DNA of 20,767 nt from an uncultured Prochlorococcus sp. (lineage in GTDB: Bacteria > Cyanobacteriota > Cyanobacteriia > PCC-6307 > Cyanobiaceae): NCBI GenBank assembly GCA_902572675.1, contig CACGGY010000012.1, forward strand, positions 1 through 20,767. Reading direction: 5' to 3'. The number at the start of each line of letters is the position of its first letter. The first letter of the stretch is position 1. The position numbers were made by a program, and so were the translations under genes. Shown in pieces: positions 1-8,616 of this stretch. The notes under the pieces are model-generated. The model ran no database searches and was not told the DNA's origin. It saw nothing but the letters and a program-made list of their open reading frames with translations.

Positions 1-1
1 T

Positions 2-994
2 TTAATATCATTATTTCTAATTTATTTTTTTGGGATTTCAGTTTCTGGAGCTCAAAGATGGTTAAACTTGGGCATCTTTTCTTTTCAGCCTTCAGAAGTT
101 GCAAAATTAAGTACTGTATTAATTCTTGCTCTGGTTCTTGATAGGAAAATAATTTCAACAATAAAAGATTTATTTTTGCCCTTATTAGTAGTTATTATTC
201 CTTGGTTGTTAATTTTTTTTCAACCTGACCTAGGAACCTCTTTAGTTTTATTGGTTTTGACAGGTGTCATGCTCTATTGGTCACAAATGCCTATAGAGTG
301 GATTTTGATTTTAGTCTTTTTTATTGTTACTTCCATATTATATTTAACTCTACCAACTCTTCTGATTTGCTGGATTCCTTTTATAGGATATCTTGCTTAT
401 AGAGCTTCTAAAAGGAAAATTATTTTTTCTGCTCTCGCTATTTCGTTTCACTTATTGGTGGCAAAATTGACACCAATTATGTGGCAATATGGATTAAAAG
501 AATATCAAAAAGATAGATTAGTTTTATTTTTAGATCCAAATAGGGATCCATTAGGAGGTGGATATCATTTGATACAGAGTCAAATTGCAATTGGTTCAGG
601 AGGATTGTTTGGGACTGGTTTGTTACAAGGTAAGCTTACTAATTTGCAATTTATACCAGAACAACATACTGATTTTATATTTAGTGCTCTAGGTGAAGAG
701 TTGGGTTTTATGGGCTGCATGGTAGTTTTATTTTTGTTCTTTTTTTTGATTAAAAAACTGATAAATACTGCAACAAATGCTAGGACTGATTTTGAATCTC
801 TAATTGTTGTTGGCATCGCCGCAACTTTTTTATTTCAAATAATTATTAATTTATTTATGACAATTGGATTAGGACCAGTTACTGGAATTCCCCTTCCTTT
901 TATGAGTTATGGTAGGACTTCTTTGGTGATTAATTTCATATCTATTGGATTTATTTTATCTATCTTGAAACGTTCCAGATCACTTAGAAGTTGA
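2..994 (+). CDS. rodA: RodA, SEDS-family peptidoglycan glycosyltransferase (5' partial)
   Basis: Polytopic membrane protein that polymerises lipid II glycan strands during lateral wall growth, normally with a class B penicillin-binding protein. The frame is open from base 2, so the gene starts left of the window. The upstream residues read GAQRWLNLG and lead into FQPSEVAKL, a classic RodA/FtsW segment, so the TTG at 68 is not the start. Several hydrophobic helices follow. The segment DPLGGGYHLIQSQIAIGSGG and the C-terminal GPVTGIPLPFMSYG match the SEDS signature. After SYG the usual second glycine is arginine (SYGRTS). The final part (ILKRSRSLRS) is a basic cytoplasmic tail. The stop overlaps the start of the next gene (TGATG), which suggests translational coupling. 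RodA is preferred over FtsW by overall resemblance; this was not tested against both families. Confidence 0.9.
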   Translation, partial: LISLFLIYFFGISVSGAQRWLNLGIFSFQPSEVAKLSTVLILALVLDRKIISTIKDLFLPLLVVIIPWLLIFFQPDLGTSLVLLVLTGVMLYWSQMPIEWILILVFFIVTSILYLTLPTLLICWIPFIGYLAYRASKRKIIFSALAISFHLLVAKLTPIMWQYGLKEYQKDRLVLFLDPNRDPLGGGYHLIQSQIAIGSGGLFGTGLLQGKLTNLQFIPEQHTDFIFSALGEELGFMGCMVVLFLFFFLIKKLINTATNARTDFESLIVVGIAATFLFQIIINLFMTIGLGPVTGIPLPFMSYGRTSLVINFISIGFILSILKRSRSLRS

Positions 995-2358
995 TGAAAT
1001 CACAAATAACTATAAAAACAATTCAAGATCTTCTAATTAAAAGAGAGCAAACTATATTTGTGGATGAAGATACGTCCAGAAGAATGTGGTGGGCTGCTTT
1101 AGAAGTTATTCAAAAAGATTTCCTATCTCAGAATTATAAAAAGGGAGGTGTTTGGGTTGCTTCGCCCTTGCCAGCTCTTAACGATAAAAAATTTTTTAAT
1201 CAACTTCTTGGATGGCTTTGGGCACCTGAAGGGTTTCCATACTTTCAAAATGAGAATGCAGGTTTTTTACCAGTCAATAATTCAGATAAGATAAAAAAAG
1301 ATTATGATTTAGTAAGTAATTATAAAGTCTTAAATCTTAGCCAAAAAGATGGTTATGAACCTTTTTTGATGATAATTACCCCAAATTTCCAATGCATATT
1401 ATCAATTGTTGGAGATAAAGATAAGAAAAGTCTTTTAATGAAGTGTGATGAAGAAAGCCTAAAAATTTCTATTGAATTAATACATGCGAAATTAAAACAA
1501 GAAAATTATGAGGAAGGAGTTAAATTTAGAAATGCAATCAATAATTTAGGTAATCTTAATATAAATGGTCATTTTGAAAAATTATTTTGGCCAATACTAT
1601 CCTCAAAATTAGCAAATTTGGTGCCAAACCATAATATACATAATTCTGTAAAAAACGATAAAACAAATCTGCAAATAACTGAAGCAAAATTATTACGTGC
1701 AATTTCTCATGAAGTAAGAACGCCTTTGACAACAATAAGAACCCTCATAAGTTCTACTTTGAAAAAATATAATATGGATGAATCAATGAGAAATCGTTTA
1801 ATTCAAATAGATAATGAATGTAATGAACAAATTGATAGGTTTGGTTTAATCTTTAATGCAGCAGAATTAGTAAATAATGGAGTTCCCTCATTAAATAATT
1901 TGGCAAAAATTAATTTAACAGAAATTTTTAAAAAACTTACTCCTCTATGGAGTAAACAACTAAGTCGTCGGGGTATTTCTTTGAAGATAGACATTCCCAG
2001 TCAACTTCCACAAATTTTGAGTGATTCTGAAAAATTAGAATTGATGTTAAGGGGATTAATTGATAAAAATACTAGAGGCTTGAAAGAGGGAAGTACATTA
2101 ATTTTAGAATTAAGACCAGCCGGCCAAAAACTGAAACTTCAACTAAAAGTACAAAAATTAGAAAGTAAGAAACAAGAAATGCCAGGAATTGACAATGGTT
2201 CTGATTTAGGACCTGTCTTAAACTGGAACCCTCAAACTGGTAGTTTACAACTTAGTCAAAATGCCACTCAAAAGTTGCTAGCTAGCTTAGGAGGGCATGT
2301 CACACAAAGGCGTGACACAGGTTTGACAGTATTTTTCCCGATTTCTGATACAAATTAA
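994..2358 (+). CDS. Histidine-kinase-like sensor protein with degenerate ATPase domain
   Basis: About 454 residues from the ATG at 994, which overlaps the rodA stop; a TTG one codon earlier (991) is the less likely start. The N-terminal ~200 residues, rich in Trp (MWWAALE, LLGWLW), look like a soluble sensory region with no membrane helix. I cannot name the domain, though part of it (GYEPFLMIITPNFQCIL) could be DICT-like. A clear HisKA H-box follows, AISHEVRTPLTTI, with the phospho-acceptor His near residue 239. The C-terminal third resembles HATPase_c only partly. An N-box-like stretch (LRGLIDKNTRGL) and a terminal LASLGGHV...GLTVFFPI are present, but no DxGxG G1 box or glycine-rich ATP lid is visible. 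It may be a weak kinase, a phosphatase or a pseudokinase. No response regulator gene is adjacent. The kinase-family call is fairly secure; its activity is not. Confidence 0.75.
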   Translation: MKSQITIKTIQDLLIKREQTIFVDEDTSRRMWWAALEVIQKDFLSQNYKKGGVWVASPLPALNDKKFFNQLLGWLWAPEGFPYFQNENAGFLPVNNSDKIKKDYDLVSNYKVLNLSQKDGYEPFLMIITPNFQCILSIVGDKDKKSLLMKCDEESLKISIELIHAKLKQENYEEGVKFRNAINNLGNLNINGHFEKLFWPILSSKLANLVPNHNIHNSVKNDKTNLQITEAKLLRAISHEVRTPLTTIRTLISSTLKKYNMDESMRNRLIQIDNECNEQIDRFGLIFNAAELVNNGVPSLNNLAKINLTEIFKKLTPLWSKQLSRRGISLKIDIPSQLPQILSDSEKLELMLRGLIDKNTRGLKEGSTLILELRPAGQKLKLQLKVQKLESKKQEMPGIDNGSDLGPVLNWNPQTGSLQLSQNATQKLLASLGGHVTQRRDTGLTVFFPISDTN

Positions 2359-2411
2359 ATGAGAAATAAACTATCCATTTATTAAATAATGTAGAAACTT
2401 TCTTATCAATT

Positions 2412-2439
2412 TTGATTTTTGTAAAATATGAATGCTAAT
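2412..2439 (+). promoter_or_regulatory. Candidate psaD promoter
   Basis: TTGATT (2412-2417) is followed, after 16 bases, by GCTAAT (2434-2439), about 30 bases before the psaD start. Other AT-rich -10-like hexamers lie closer to the gene (TATAAA at 2447-2452), so the exact element is uncertain. A separate promoter is expected because a 110-bp gap precedes this highly expressed photosystem gene. Confidence 0.3.
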
Positions 2440-2468
2440 TTCTTATTATAAATAATTCAAAATCTAGG

Positions 2469-2891
2469 ATGACGGAAACTTTAGTTGGTCAATTTCCAAA
2501 GCATATAGGCAGTACTGGGGGCTTATTAAACTCTGCAGAAACTGAAGAAAAATATGCGATTGTATGGAATAGTTCAAAAGAACAAGCATTTGAATTACCT
2601 ACCGGCGGTGCTGCAATTATGCATGAAGGTGATAATTTAATGTACTTTGCTAGAAAAGAACAATGCCTTGCATTAGGAACACAATTAAGAGCTTTTAAAC
2701 CAAGAATTGAGGAATTTAAAATCTACAGAATTTTCCCTGGTGGTGATATTGAATTCTTACATCCAAAAGATGGTGTTTTCTCTGAGAAAGTCAATGAGGG
2801 CAGAGAGAAAGTCGGCCATAACCCAAGGAGAATAGGTGAGAATCCTAATCCAGCTGGTTTGAAATTTACAACTAAAAATACTTTTGATTAA
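2469..2891 (+). CDS. psaD: Photosystem I reaction center subunit II (PsaD)
   Basis: Peripheral stromal-side subunit of photosystem I that helps dock ferredoxin and stabilises PsaC. The 140-residue length is typical of cyanobacterial PsaD. The N-terminal GSTGGLL, the central EKYAIVWNSSKEQAFELPTG and MHEGDNLMYFARKEQCLALG, and the basic region around KPRIEEFKIYRIFPGGD are family hallmarks, as is the C-terminal HPKDGVFSEKVNEGR. It has no signal peptide or membrane helix, as expected for an extrinsic subunit. The start ATG has only a short AGG immediately before it, so initiation is not clearly Shine-Dalgarno driven. The gene is flanked by 110 bp upstream and 59 bp downstream and is probably transcribed on its own. 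Together with gshA and the CAAD gene it identifies the window as cyanobacterial. Confidence 0.97.
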   Translation: MTETLVGQFPKHIGSTGGLLNSAETEEKYAIVWNSSKEQAFELPTGGAAIMHEGDNLMYFARKEQCLALGTQLRAFKPRIEEFKIYRIFPGGDIEFLHPKDGVFSEKVNEGREKVGHNPRRIGENPNPAGLKFTTKNTFD

Positions 2892-2902
2892 ATTCCTTAA
2901 AG

Positions 2903-2931
2903 TTGATATAACAGAAGAATATAATTATAAT
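2903..2931 (+). promoter_or_regulatory. Sigma70-type promoter for trpE-gshA with tandem -10 hexamers
   Basis: TTGATA (2903-2908) and TATAAT (2926-2931) are separated by exactly 17 bases, a near-consensus arrangement. A second perfect TATAAT lies directly before it (2920-2925). Initiation from the downstream element would give a leader of only about 13 bases before the trpE ATG at 2951, too short for a Trp leader-peptide attenuator. Confidence 0.5.
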
Positions 2932-2950
2932 TTGGGTTGACATTATTAGT

Positions 2951-4471
2951 ATGATCAGCTCACAGAAAGATAGTTTTTTAAAAGCTTATAAGGAAGGTAA
3001 AAATTTTATACCTATCACTCAAACTTGGCCAGCAGATTTAGATACTCCATTATCGACTTGGTTAAAATTATCCGAAGTTGATGCGCATGGTGTTTTTCTT
3101 GAGTCTGTAGAGGGTGGAGAAAATTTGGGTAGATGGAGTATTGTTGCTACTGAACCACTTTGGGAAGCAGTTTGTTATGGAGAAGAAATAATTAAAACTT
3201 GGAATAATGGAAAAACTGAGATACATAAAGGGGATCCCTTTAATATTTTAAGAGCTTGGACAAATAAATATAAGTCATCAACGTTACCTGATCTACCATC
3301 AATTGGTCAATTATATGGTTCTTGGGGTTATGAATTAATCAATCGATTAGAGCCAAGCGTGCCAATAAATGAAATAAAAGAAAATACTATACCTTATGGT
3401 TCATGGATGTTTTTTGATCAGTTAGTTGTTTTTGATCAAATAAAAAGATGTATAACTGCAATTGTCTATGCAGATATAACTTCGTCAAAAGAAACTTCTA
3501 TTGAAGATCTTTATTTAAATTCAATTTCTAAAATTAATAAAATCAGAAACTCAATGAAAGTTCCTCTTAATGAAAAAGATTTTTTAGAGTGGAATGAAAA
3601 TGATAATTTGAATGTAGATATTAAAAGTAATTGGAAGAGAAAAGATTTTGAGGATGCAGTTCTCTCTGCAAAAGAATATATAAGAAAAGGAGATATCTTT
3701 CAAATAGTAATTAGTCAGAGATTTCAAACTAAAGTCAATAACGATCCTTTTAATTTATATCGAAGTTTAAGGATGGTTAATCCATCTCCATATATGTCAT
3801 TTTTCGATTTTGGATCATGGTACCTGATAGGCTCCAGTCCTGAAGTAATGGTAAAAGCTGAAAAAACTAAAAATAATAAGATTGTTGCAAGTTTAAGACC
3901 AATAGCTGGTACGAGACCTAGAGGTAGTGATCCTCAACAAGATCTTGCATTAGAAAAGGATTTATTAAAAGATCCAAAAGAGATAGCTGAGCATGTGATG
4001 CTTATAGATCTAGGCAGAAATGATCTGGGAAGAGTTTGTGAAGTTGGCACTGTTGAGGTCAAAGATTTAATGATTATTGAGAAATACTCACACGTTATGC
4101 ATATAGTGAGTGAAGTTCAGGGAATCTTAAAAAAAAATACTGACGTATGGGATTTGCTGAAGGCATGTTTTCCTGCTGGAACAGTAACAGGTGCACCAAA
4201 AATAAGAGCTATGCAATTGATTAATCACTTTGAAAAAGATGCGAGAGGACCTTATGCTGGTGTTTATGGATCTATAGATATTAACGGTGCTTTAAATACT
4301 GCAATTACAATAAGAACTATGATAGTTAAACCTTCAAAAGATGGAAAATATAATGTGTCAGTGCAGGCAGGTGCTGGAATTGTTGCTGATTCTTCTCCTG
4401 AAAATGAATATCAAGAGACAATAAATAAAGCGAAGGGAATACTTAAATCTTTAGCTTGTTTGGATAATTAA
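2951..4471 (+). CDS. trpE: Anthranilate synthase component I (TrpE)
   Basis: Converts chorismate plus glutamine-derived ammonia to anthranilate, the first committed step to tryptophan, normally with the TrpG amidotransferase, which is not in this window. At 506 residues it is full length. An N-terminal FLESVEGGENLGRWS matches the region that carries the tryptophan feedback site (LLES in enteric TrpE). The C-terminal chorismate-binding domain includes PIAGTRPRG, LIDLGRNDLGRV and FPAGTVTGAPKIRAMQ. The Ala in PIAGT (residue 319) points to TrpE rather than aminodeoxychorismate synthase PabB, which typically has Lys there. The upstream promoter-like sequence and the zero-length junction with gshA suggest a trpE-gshA transcript. 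Confidence 0.95.
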   Translation: MISSQKDSFLKAYKEGKNFIPITQTWPADLDTPLSTWLKLSEVDAHGVFLESVEGGENLGRWSIVATEPLWEAVCYGEEIIKTWNNGKTEIHKGDPFNILRAWTNKYKSSTLPDLPSIGQLYGSWGYELINRLEPSVPINEIKENTIPYGSWMFFDQLVVFDQIKRCITAIVYADITSSKETSIEDLYLNSISKINKIRNSMKVPLNEKDFLEWNENDNLNVDIKSNWKRKDFEDAVLSAKEYIRKGDIFQIVISQRFQTKVNNDPFNLYRSLRMVNPSPYMSFFDFGSWYLIGSSPEVMVKAEKTKNNKIVASLRPIAGTRPRGSDPQQDLALEKDLLKDPKEIAEHVMLIDLGRNDLGRVCEVGTVEVKDLMIIEKYSHVMHIVSEVQGILKKNTDVWDLLKACFPAGTVTGAPKIRAMQLINHFEKDARGPYAGVYGSIDINGALNTAITIRTMIVKPSKDGKYNVSVQAGAGIVADSSPENEYQETINKAKGILKSLACLDN

Positions 4472-5590
4472 ATGATTAAAGAAAATCTTTACAAGGGTTT
4501 CGAGGTGGAACTTTTTACGGGTTCTTTAAATTCTCATATTGGTGTTTCAGCTGATATTGAAAAGAATTTTTCTAATTTTGTGAAAGAACCAGATAACAGG
4601 AATGTTGAGTATATAACCACACCTGAAAAAGACTATAAGTTTTTATACGAGAAATTAATTGCCCCAAGGAAAAGTTTAAGGAAATGGTTAAACAAAAAAA
4701 ATTTAACAATCATTCCTTCATCTACTCTTTGTTTTAAACACGATATTCAATTTCAAAGATCTGATATTGATAATGTTTATCATCAATTTATACAAGATAA
4801 TTATGGAACCTCAATTGCTACCACAAGTGTCCACATAAATATAGGTATAGATGATTTAGATAAGCTTTTTGCCGCTATCAGACTGATAAGATCTGAGGCT
4901 GCTTTGTATTTATCACTAAGTGCAAGCTCTCCTTTTTTAAATAATGAAATAACAGAAAATCACTCTCAGAGGTGGATTCAGTTTCCCAAAACACCAAGTG
5001 AAGTTCCTTTTTTTGAAAATCATAATAGCTATGTCGATTGGATCAAGGAAAACATAGCTAACAACAATATGCAAAATATAAGGCATTTTTGGTCTTCAAT
5101 TCGACCAAATGGTCCTGAAAGGCCTTATATTCTTGATCGGTTAGAATTAAGAATTTGTGATTTTGTTCATGATATTAATTTGCTTTTAGGGATTACGGCC
5201 ATGCTAGAACTAAGAATTTTACACCTTTTTGAAAATATAGATACTTTAGATCCTTTGAATGCAAGTATTTTTTCTATTGATGAATTAGCAGAAATATGTG
5301 ATCGCAATGAAATTAATGCTGCTAAAGAAAGTCTGAATTCAGAGCTAATTCATTGGCAAGATGGACAAAAATTAATTTGTAGAGAATGGATTCAGAACTT
5401 GTTGTCAGATTTATCATCCACCGCAGAAAAATTTAATATGAAACATCTTTTAGAACCTATCAATTCAGTGCTAGTAGAAGGTAATCAATCTATGAAATGG
5501 ATAAATGAATATAAAAAAGGTGTTTCTATTGAAAAGATAATGAAAACTTCCATAGAAGATATGATCAAAAGTGAAGACGAGAATGTTTGA
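4472..5590 (+). CDS. gshA: Glutamate-cysteine ligase, cyanobacterial type (GshA)
   Basis: ATP-dependent ligation of glutamate and cysteine to gamma-glutamylcysteine, the first and usually limiting step of glutathione synthesis. The 372-residue protein resembles the cyanobacterial/plant-like GshA group. Supporting segments are the N-terminal KGFEVELFTG, the TSVHINIG stretch, SASSPFLNN, FWSSIRPNGPERP and the LDRLELRICDF motif typical of this group. Its ATG begins at the base right after the trpE stop codon (TAA then ATG), so it is almost certainly co-transcribed and translationally coupled with trpE. No obvious Shine-Dalgarno sequence is needed in that arrangement. The soluble protein has no signal peptide. 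Family assignment is strong; individual active-site residues were not assigned. Confidence 0.9.
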   Translation: MIKENLYKGFEVELFTGSLNSHIGVSADIEKNFSNFVKEPDNRNVEYITTPEKDYKFLYEKLIAPRKSLRKWLNKKNLTIIPSSTLCFKHDIQFQRSDIDNVYHQFIQDNYGTSIATTSVHINIGIDDLDKLFAAIRLIRSEAALYLSLSASSPFLNNEITENHSQRWIQFPKTPSEVPFFENHNSYVDWIKENIANNNMQNIRHFWSSIRPNGPERPYILDRLELRICDFVHDINLLLGITAMLELRILHLFENIDTLDPLNASIFSIDELAEICDRNEINAAKESLNSELIHWQDGQKLICREWIQNLLSDLSSTAEKFNMKHLLEPINSVLVEGNQSMKWINEYKKGVSIEKIMKTSIEDMIKSEDENV

Positions 5591-5643
5591 TCATTTAAAT
5601 AAATAATTGATCTGAACATTTTCACTTGTGACATAATGGTTAT

Positions 5644-8613
5644 ATGGAATCCTCTCAAAAGACAAAAAATAATAAAATGGATCTGATAAGTAATAATGAT
5701 CCACTCGACAAAAATCGTCTTTTAATAGAGGATCTATGGGAATCTGTCCTAAGAGAAGAATGCCCAAATGATCAAGCAGAGAGATTGATTCAACTTAAAG
5801 AATTAAGTTATTCGAAACCAATTGATGGAACTAGTTCAAAAACTTTCAAAAATGAAATAGTTGATATTGTAAATTCTATGGATTTGGCAGAATCCATAGC
5901 AGCTGCGCGGGCATTTTCATTATATTTTCAACTAGTGAATATTTTGGAACAAAGAGTAGAGGAAGATAGGTATATTCAAAGCTTTACAAATAAGAATGTT
6001 CAAAAATCGCCAGATAATCTTGATCCTTTCGCACCAGCATTAGCTAGGCAAAATGCACCAGTAACATTTAGAGAATTATTTTATAGGCTGAGGAAATTAA
6101 ATGTTCCGCCAGGAAAATTAGAGGCGATACTGCAGGAAATGGACATTCGTTTGGTTTTTACGGCTCATCCGACTGAGATAGTTAGACATACAATTAGACA
6201 TAAACAAACCAGAGTGGCAAATTTGTTAAAAAAAATACAGGTAGAACAATTTTTAACAAAAGAAGAAAAAAATTCTCTAAAAACTCAATTAAAAGAGGAA
6301 GTCAGGCTTTGGTGGAGAACAGATGAATTGCATCAATTTAAACCTTCAGTTTTAGATGAAGTAGATTATGCTTTGCATTACTTTCAGCAAGTGTTATTTA
6401 ATGCAATGCCTCAATTGAGAGGGAGAATCGCTGAAGCTCTTACTGAAAATTATCCAGATGTTCAAATGCCCTCTGAATCTTTTTGTAACTTCGGTTCTTG
6501 GGTCGGCTCCGATAGGGATGGGAATCCATCCGTCACTCCTGACATAACATGGAGAACTGCATGTTACCAAAGGCAGTTGATGTTGGAAAGATATATTATT
6601 GCGACATCTAATCTTAGAGATCAATTAAGTGTTTCAATGCAATGGAGTCAAGTAAGTTCTTCACTTTTAGAGTCCTTAGAAACAGATAGGGTTAAGTTCC
6701 CAGAAATCTATGAAGCAAGAGCGACGAGATACAGATCAGAACCTTATAGATTGAAATTAAGTTATATTTTAGAGAAATTAAGGTTGACACAAGAAAGAAA
6801 TAGTTTGTTAGCAGATAGTGGCTGGAAATTTGAGTTAGAGGGAGAAATGGATATCAAAAATATAGATAAAGTAGAAAACTTGCACTATAAATCAGTAAAC
6901 GAATTTACTTATGATCTCGAACTTATTAAAAATAGCCTGACTAGTACAGATTTAACTTGTGAGGCAGTGGATACCCTACTGACTCAAGTTCATATTTTTG
7001 GATTTTCGTTAGCAAGTTTAGATATACGTCAAGAAAGTACAAGGCATAGTGATGCTATACAAGAGCTTACTAATTATCTTGATTTGAATCTGCAATATGA
7101 TCAAATGTCTGAGGAAGATAAAATTAAATGGCTTGTAGATGAATTAAATACAAAAAGACCTTTAATTCCCTCAGATGTTAGCTGGACAAAAACTACAGAA
7201 GAATCTTTTTCAGTTTTTAAAATGGTTAAAAGACTGCAGCAAGAATTCGGAAGTCGTATTTGTCATTCTTATGTAATTTCAATGAGTCATAGTGCATCTG
7301 ATTTGCTCGAGGTACTTTTATTGGCAAAAGAAATGGGACTTCTTGACCAAAATTCACAAAAGTCAAAATTATTAGTTGTTCCTCTTTTTGAAACTGTAGA
7401 AGACCTTAAAAGAGCTCCAGAAGTAATGGAAAGGTTGTTCAAATTGGATTTTTACAAATCATTATTGCCAAAAGTTGGAGAATCTTTTAAACCTCTTCAA
7501 GAATTAATGCTCGGATATTCTGACAGTAATAAAGATTCAGGATTTGTTTCTAGTAATTGGGAAATTCATCGAGCCCAAATAGCTCTTCAAAATCTTGCTA
7601 GTAGAAATAATATATTGCTACGACTTTTTCATGGAAGAGGTGGTTCTGTAGGTAGAGGAGGAGGACCTGCCTATCAGGCAATATTGGCTCAACCAAGCGG
7701 TACTTTAAAAGGACGAATAAAAATAACAGAACAAGGTGAAGTTTTAGCTTCAAAATATAGTCTTCCTGAATTAGCTTTGTATAATCTTGAAACTGTCACT
7801 ACCGCAGTTATTCAAAATAGTTTGGTAAATAATAGATTAGACGCTACTCCAGAATGGAACCAAATAATGTCTAGGCTGGCAGACACGTCAAGGTCGCACT
7901 ACAGAAAATTAGTACATGAGAATCCTGATTTGTTAAATTTCTTTCAAGAGGTCACACCAATTGAAGAGATAAGTAAATTACAAATATCTAGTAGGCCTGC
8001 AAGAAGAAAAAAAGGTGCAAAAGATTTGTCAAGTTTAAGGGCTATTCCATGGGTATTTGGTTGGACACAAAGTAGATTTCTTTTACCAAGTTGGTTTGGA
8101 GTTGGTACTGCATTATCACAAGAATTAAATTCAGACCCACAACAAATTGAATTATTAAGAGTTTTACATCAAAGATGGCCATTTTTTAGGATGCTGATAT
8201 CTAAGGTAGAAATGACTTTATCTAAGGTGGATTTGGAAGTTGCTAGATATTATGTTGATACTTTAGGCAGTAAAGAAAATAAAGTTTCTTTTGATATTAT
8301 TTTTGAAGTAATTTCTAAAGAATATAATCTTACAAAATCTCTAATACTTGAAATTACTGGAAAAAATAAGCTCCTCGAGTCTGATAAAGACTTAAAGTCA
8401 TCTGTCAGTTTAAGAAATAAGACAATTATTCCATTGGGATTTTTGCAGGTTTCACTTTTAAGAAGACTGAGAGATCAAACAAGACAACCACCTATTAGCG
8501 AATTTATTATTGATAAAGATGAATCTAGACGAGCTTATAGTAGAAGTGAATTATTAAGAGGGGCACTTTTAACTATTAATGGTATAGCAGCTGGCATGAG
8601 AAACACAGGTTGA
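5644..8613 (+). CDS. ppc: Phosphoenolpyruvate carboxylase
   Basis: Carboxylates PEP with bicarbonate to give oxaloacetate, the main anaplerotic entry to the incomplete TCA cycle and to aspartate-family amino acids. The 989-residue length is normal for cyanobacteria. Both signatures are present: VFTAHPTEIVRHTIRH with catalytic His near residue 175, and LMLGYSDSNKDSG with Lys near 630. The glycine-rich loop FHGRGGSVGRGGGP begins near residue 663. The C-terminus ends in the conserved GIAAGMRNTG. There is no plant-type N-terminal phosphorylation motif. Met12 (5677) is an alternative start. A CATAAT at 5632-5637, 19 bases after TTGATC, would put transcription start almost on the first ATG and would favour the internal start, but the element is weak. 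A small GNAT-like gene follows after 3 bp. Confidence 0.97.
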   Translation: MESSQKTKNNKMDLISNNDPLDKNRLLIEDLWESVLREECPNDQAERLIQLKELSYSKPIDGTSSKTFKNEIVDIVNSMDLAESIAAARAFSLYFQLVNILEQRVEEDRYIQSFTNKNVQKSPDNLDPFAPALARQNAPVTFRELFYRLRKLNVPPGKLEAILQEMDIRLVFTAHPTEIVRHTIRHKQTRVANLLKKIQVEQFLTKEEKNSLKTQLKEEVRLWWRTDELHQFKPSVLDEVDYALHYFQQVLFNAMPQLRGRIAEALTENYPDVQMPSESFCNFGSWVGSDRDGNPSVTPDITWRTACYQRQLMLERYIIATSNLRDQLSVSMQWSQVSSSLLESLETDRVKFPEIYEARATRYRSEPYRLKLSYILEKLRLTQERNSLLADSGWKFELEGEMDIKNIDKVENLHYKSVNEFTYDLELIKNSLTSTDLTCEAVDTLLTQVHIFGFSLASLDIRQESTRHSDAIQELTNYLDLNLQYDQMSEEDKIKWLVDELNTKRPLIPSDVSWTKTTEESFSVFKMVKRLQQEFGSRICHSYVISMSHSASDLLEVLLLAKEMGLLDQNSQKSKLLVVPLFETVEDLKRAPEVMERLFKLDFYKSLLPKVGESFKPLQELMLGYSDSNKDSGFVSSNWEIHRAQIALQNLASRNNILLRLFHGRGGSVGRGGGPAYQAILAQPSGTLKGRIKITEQGEVLASKYSLPELALYNLETVTTAVIQNSLVNNRLDATPEWNQIMSRLADTSRSHYRKLVHENPDLLNFFQEVTPIEEISKLQISSRPARRKKGAKDLSSLRAIPWVFGWTQSRFLLPSWFGVGTALSQELNSDPQQIELLRVLHQRWPFFRMLISKVEMTLSKVDLEVARYYVDTLGSKENKVSFDIIFEVISKEYNLTKSLILEITGKNKLLESDKDLKSSVSLRNKTIIPLGFLQVSLLRRLRDQTRQPPISEFIIDKDESRRAYSRSELLRGALLTINGIAAGMRNTG

Positions 8614-8616
8614 TAA

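Noticed and set aside
580..816. Minus-strand frame within rodA and similar opposite-strand frames inside trpE, ppc, the CobO-like gene and others
   Set aside because: They lie wholly within well-supported genes and have no family resemblance.
68..994. TTG at 68 as the rodA start
   Set aside because: The frame is open to the left edge and encodes conserved RodA residues (GAQRWLNLG) upstream of it, so the gene is truncated by the window.
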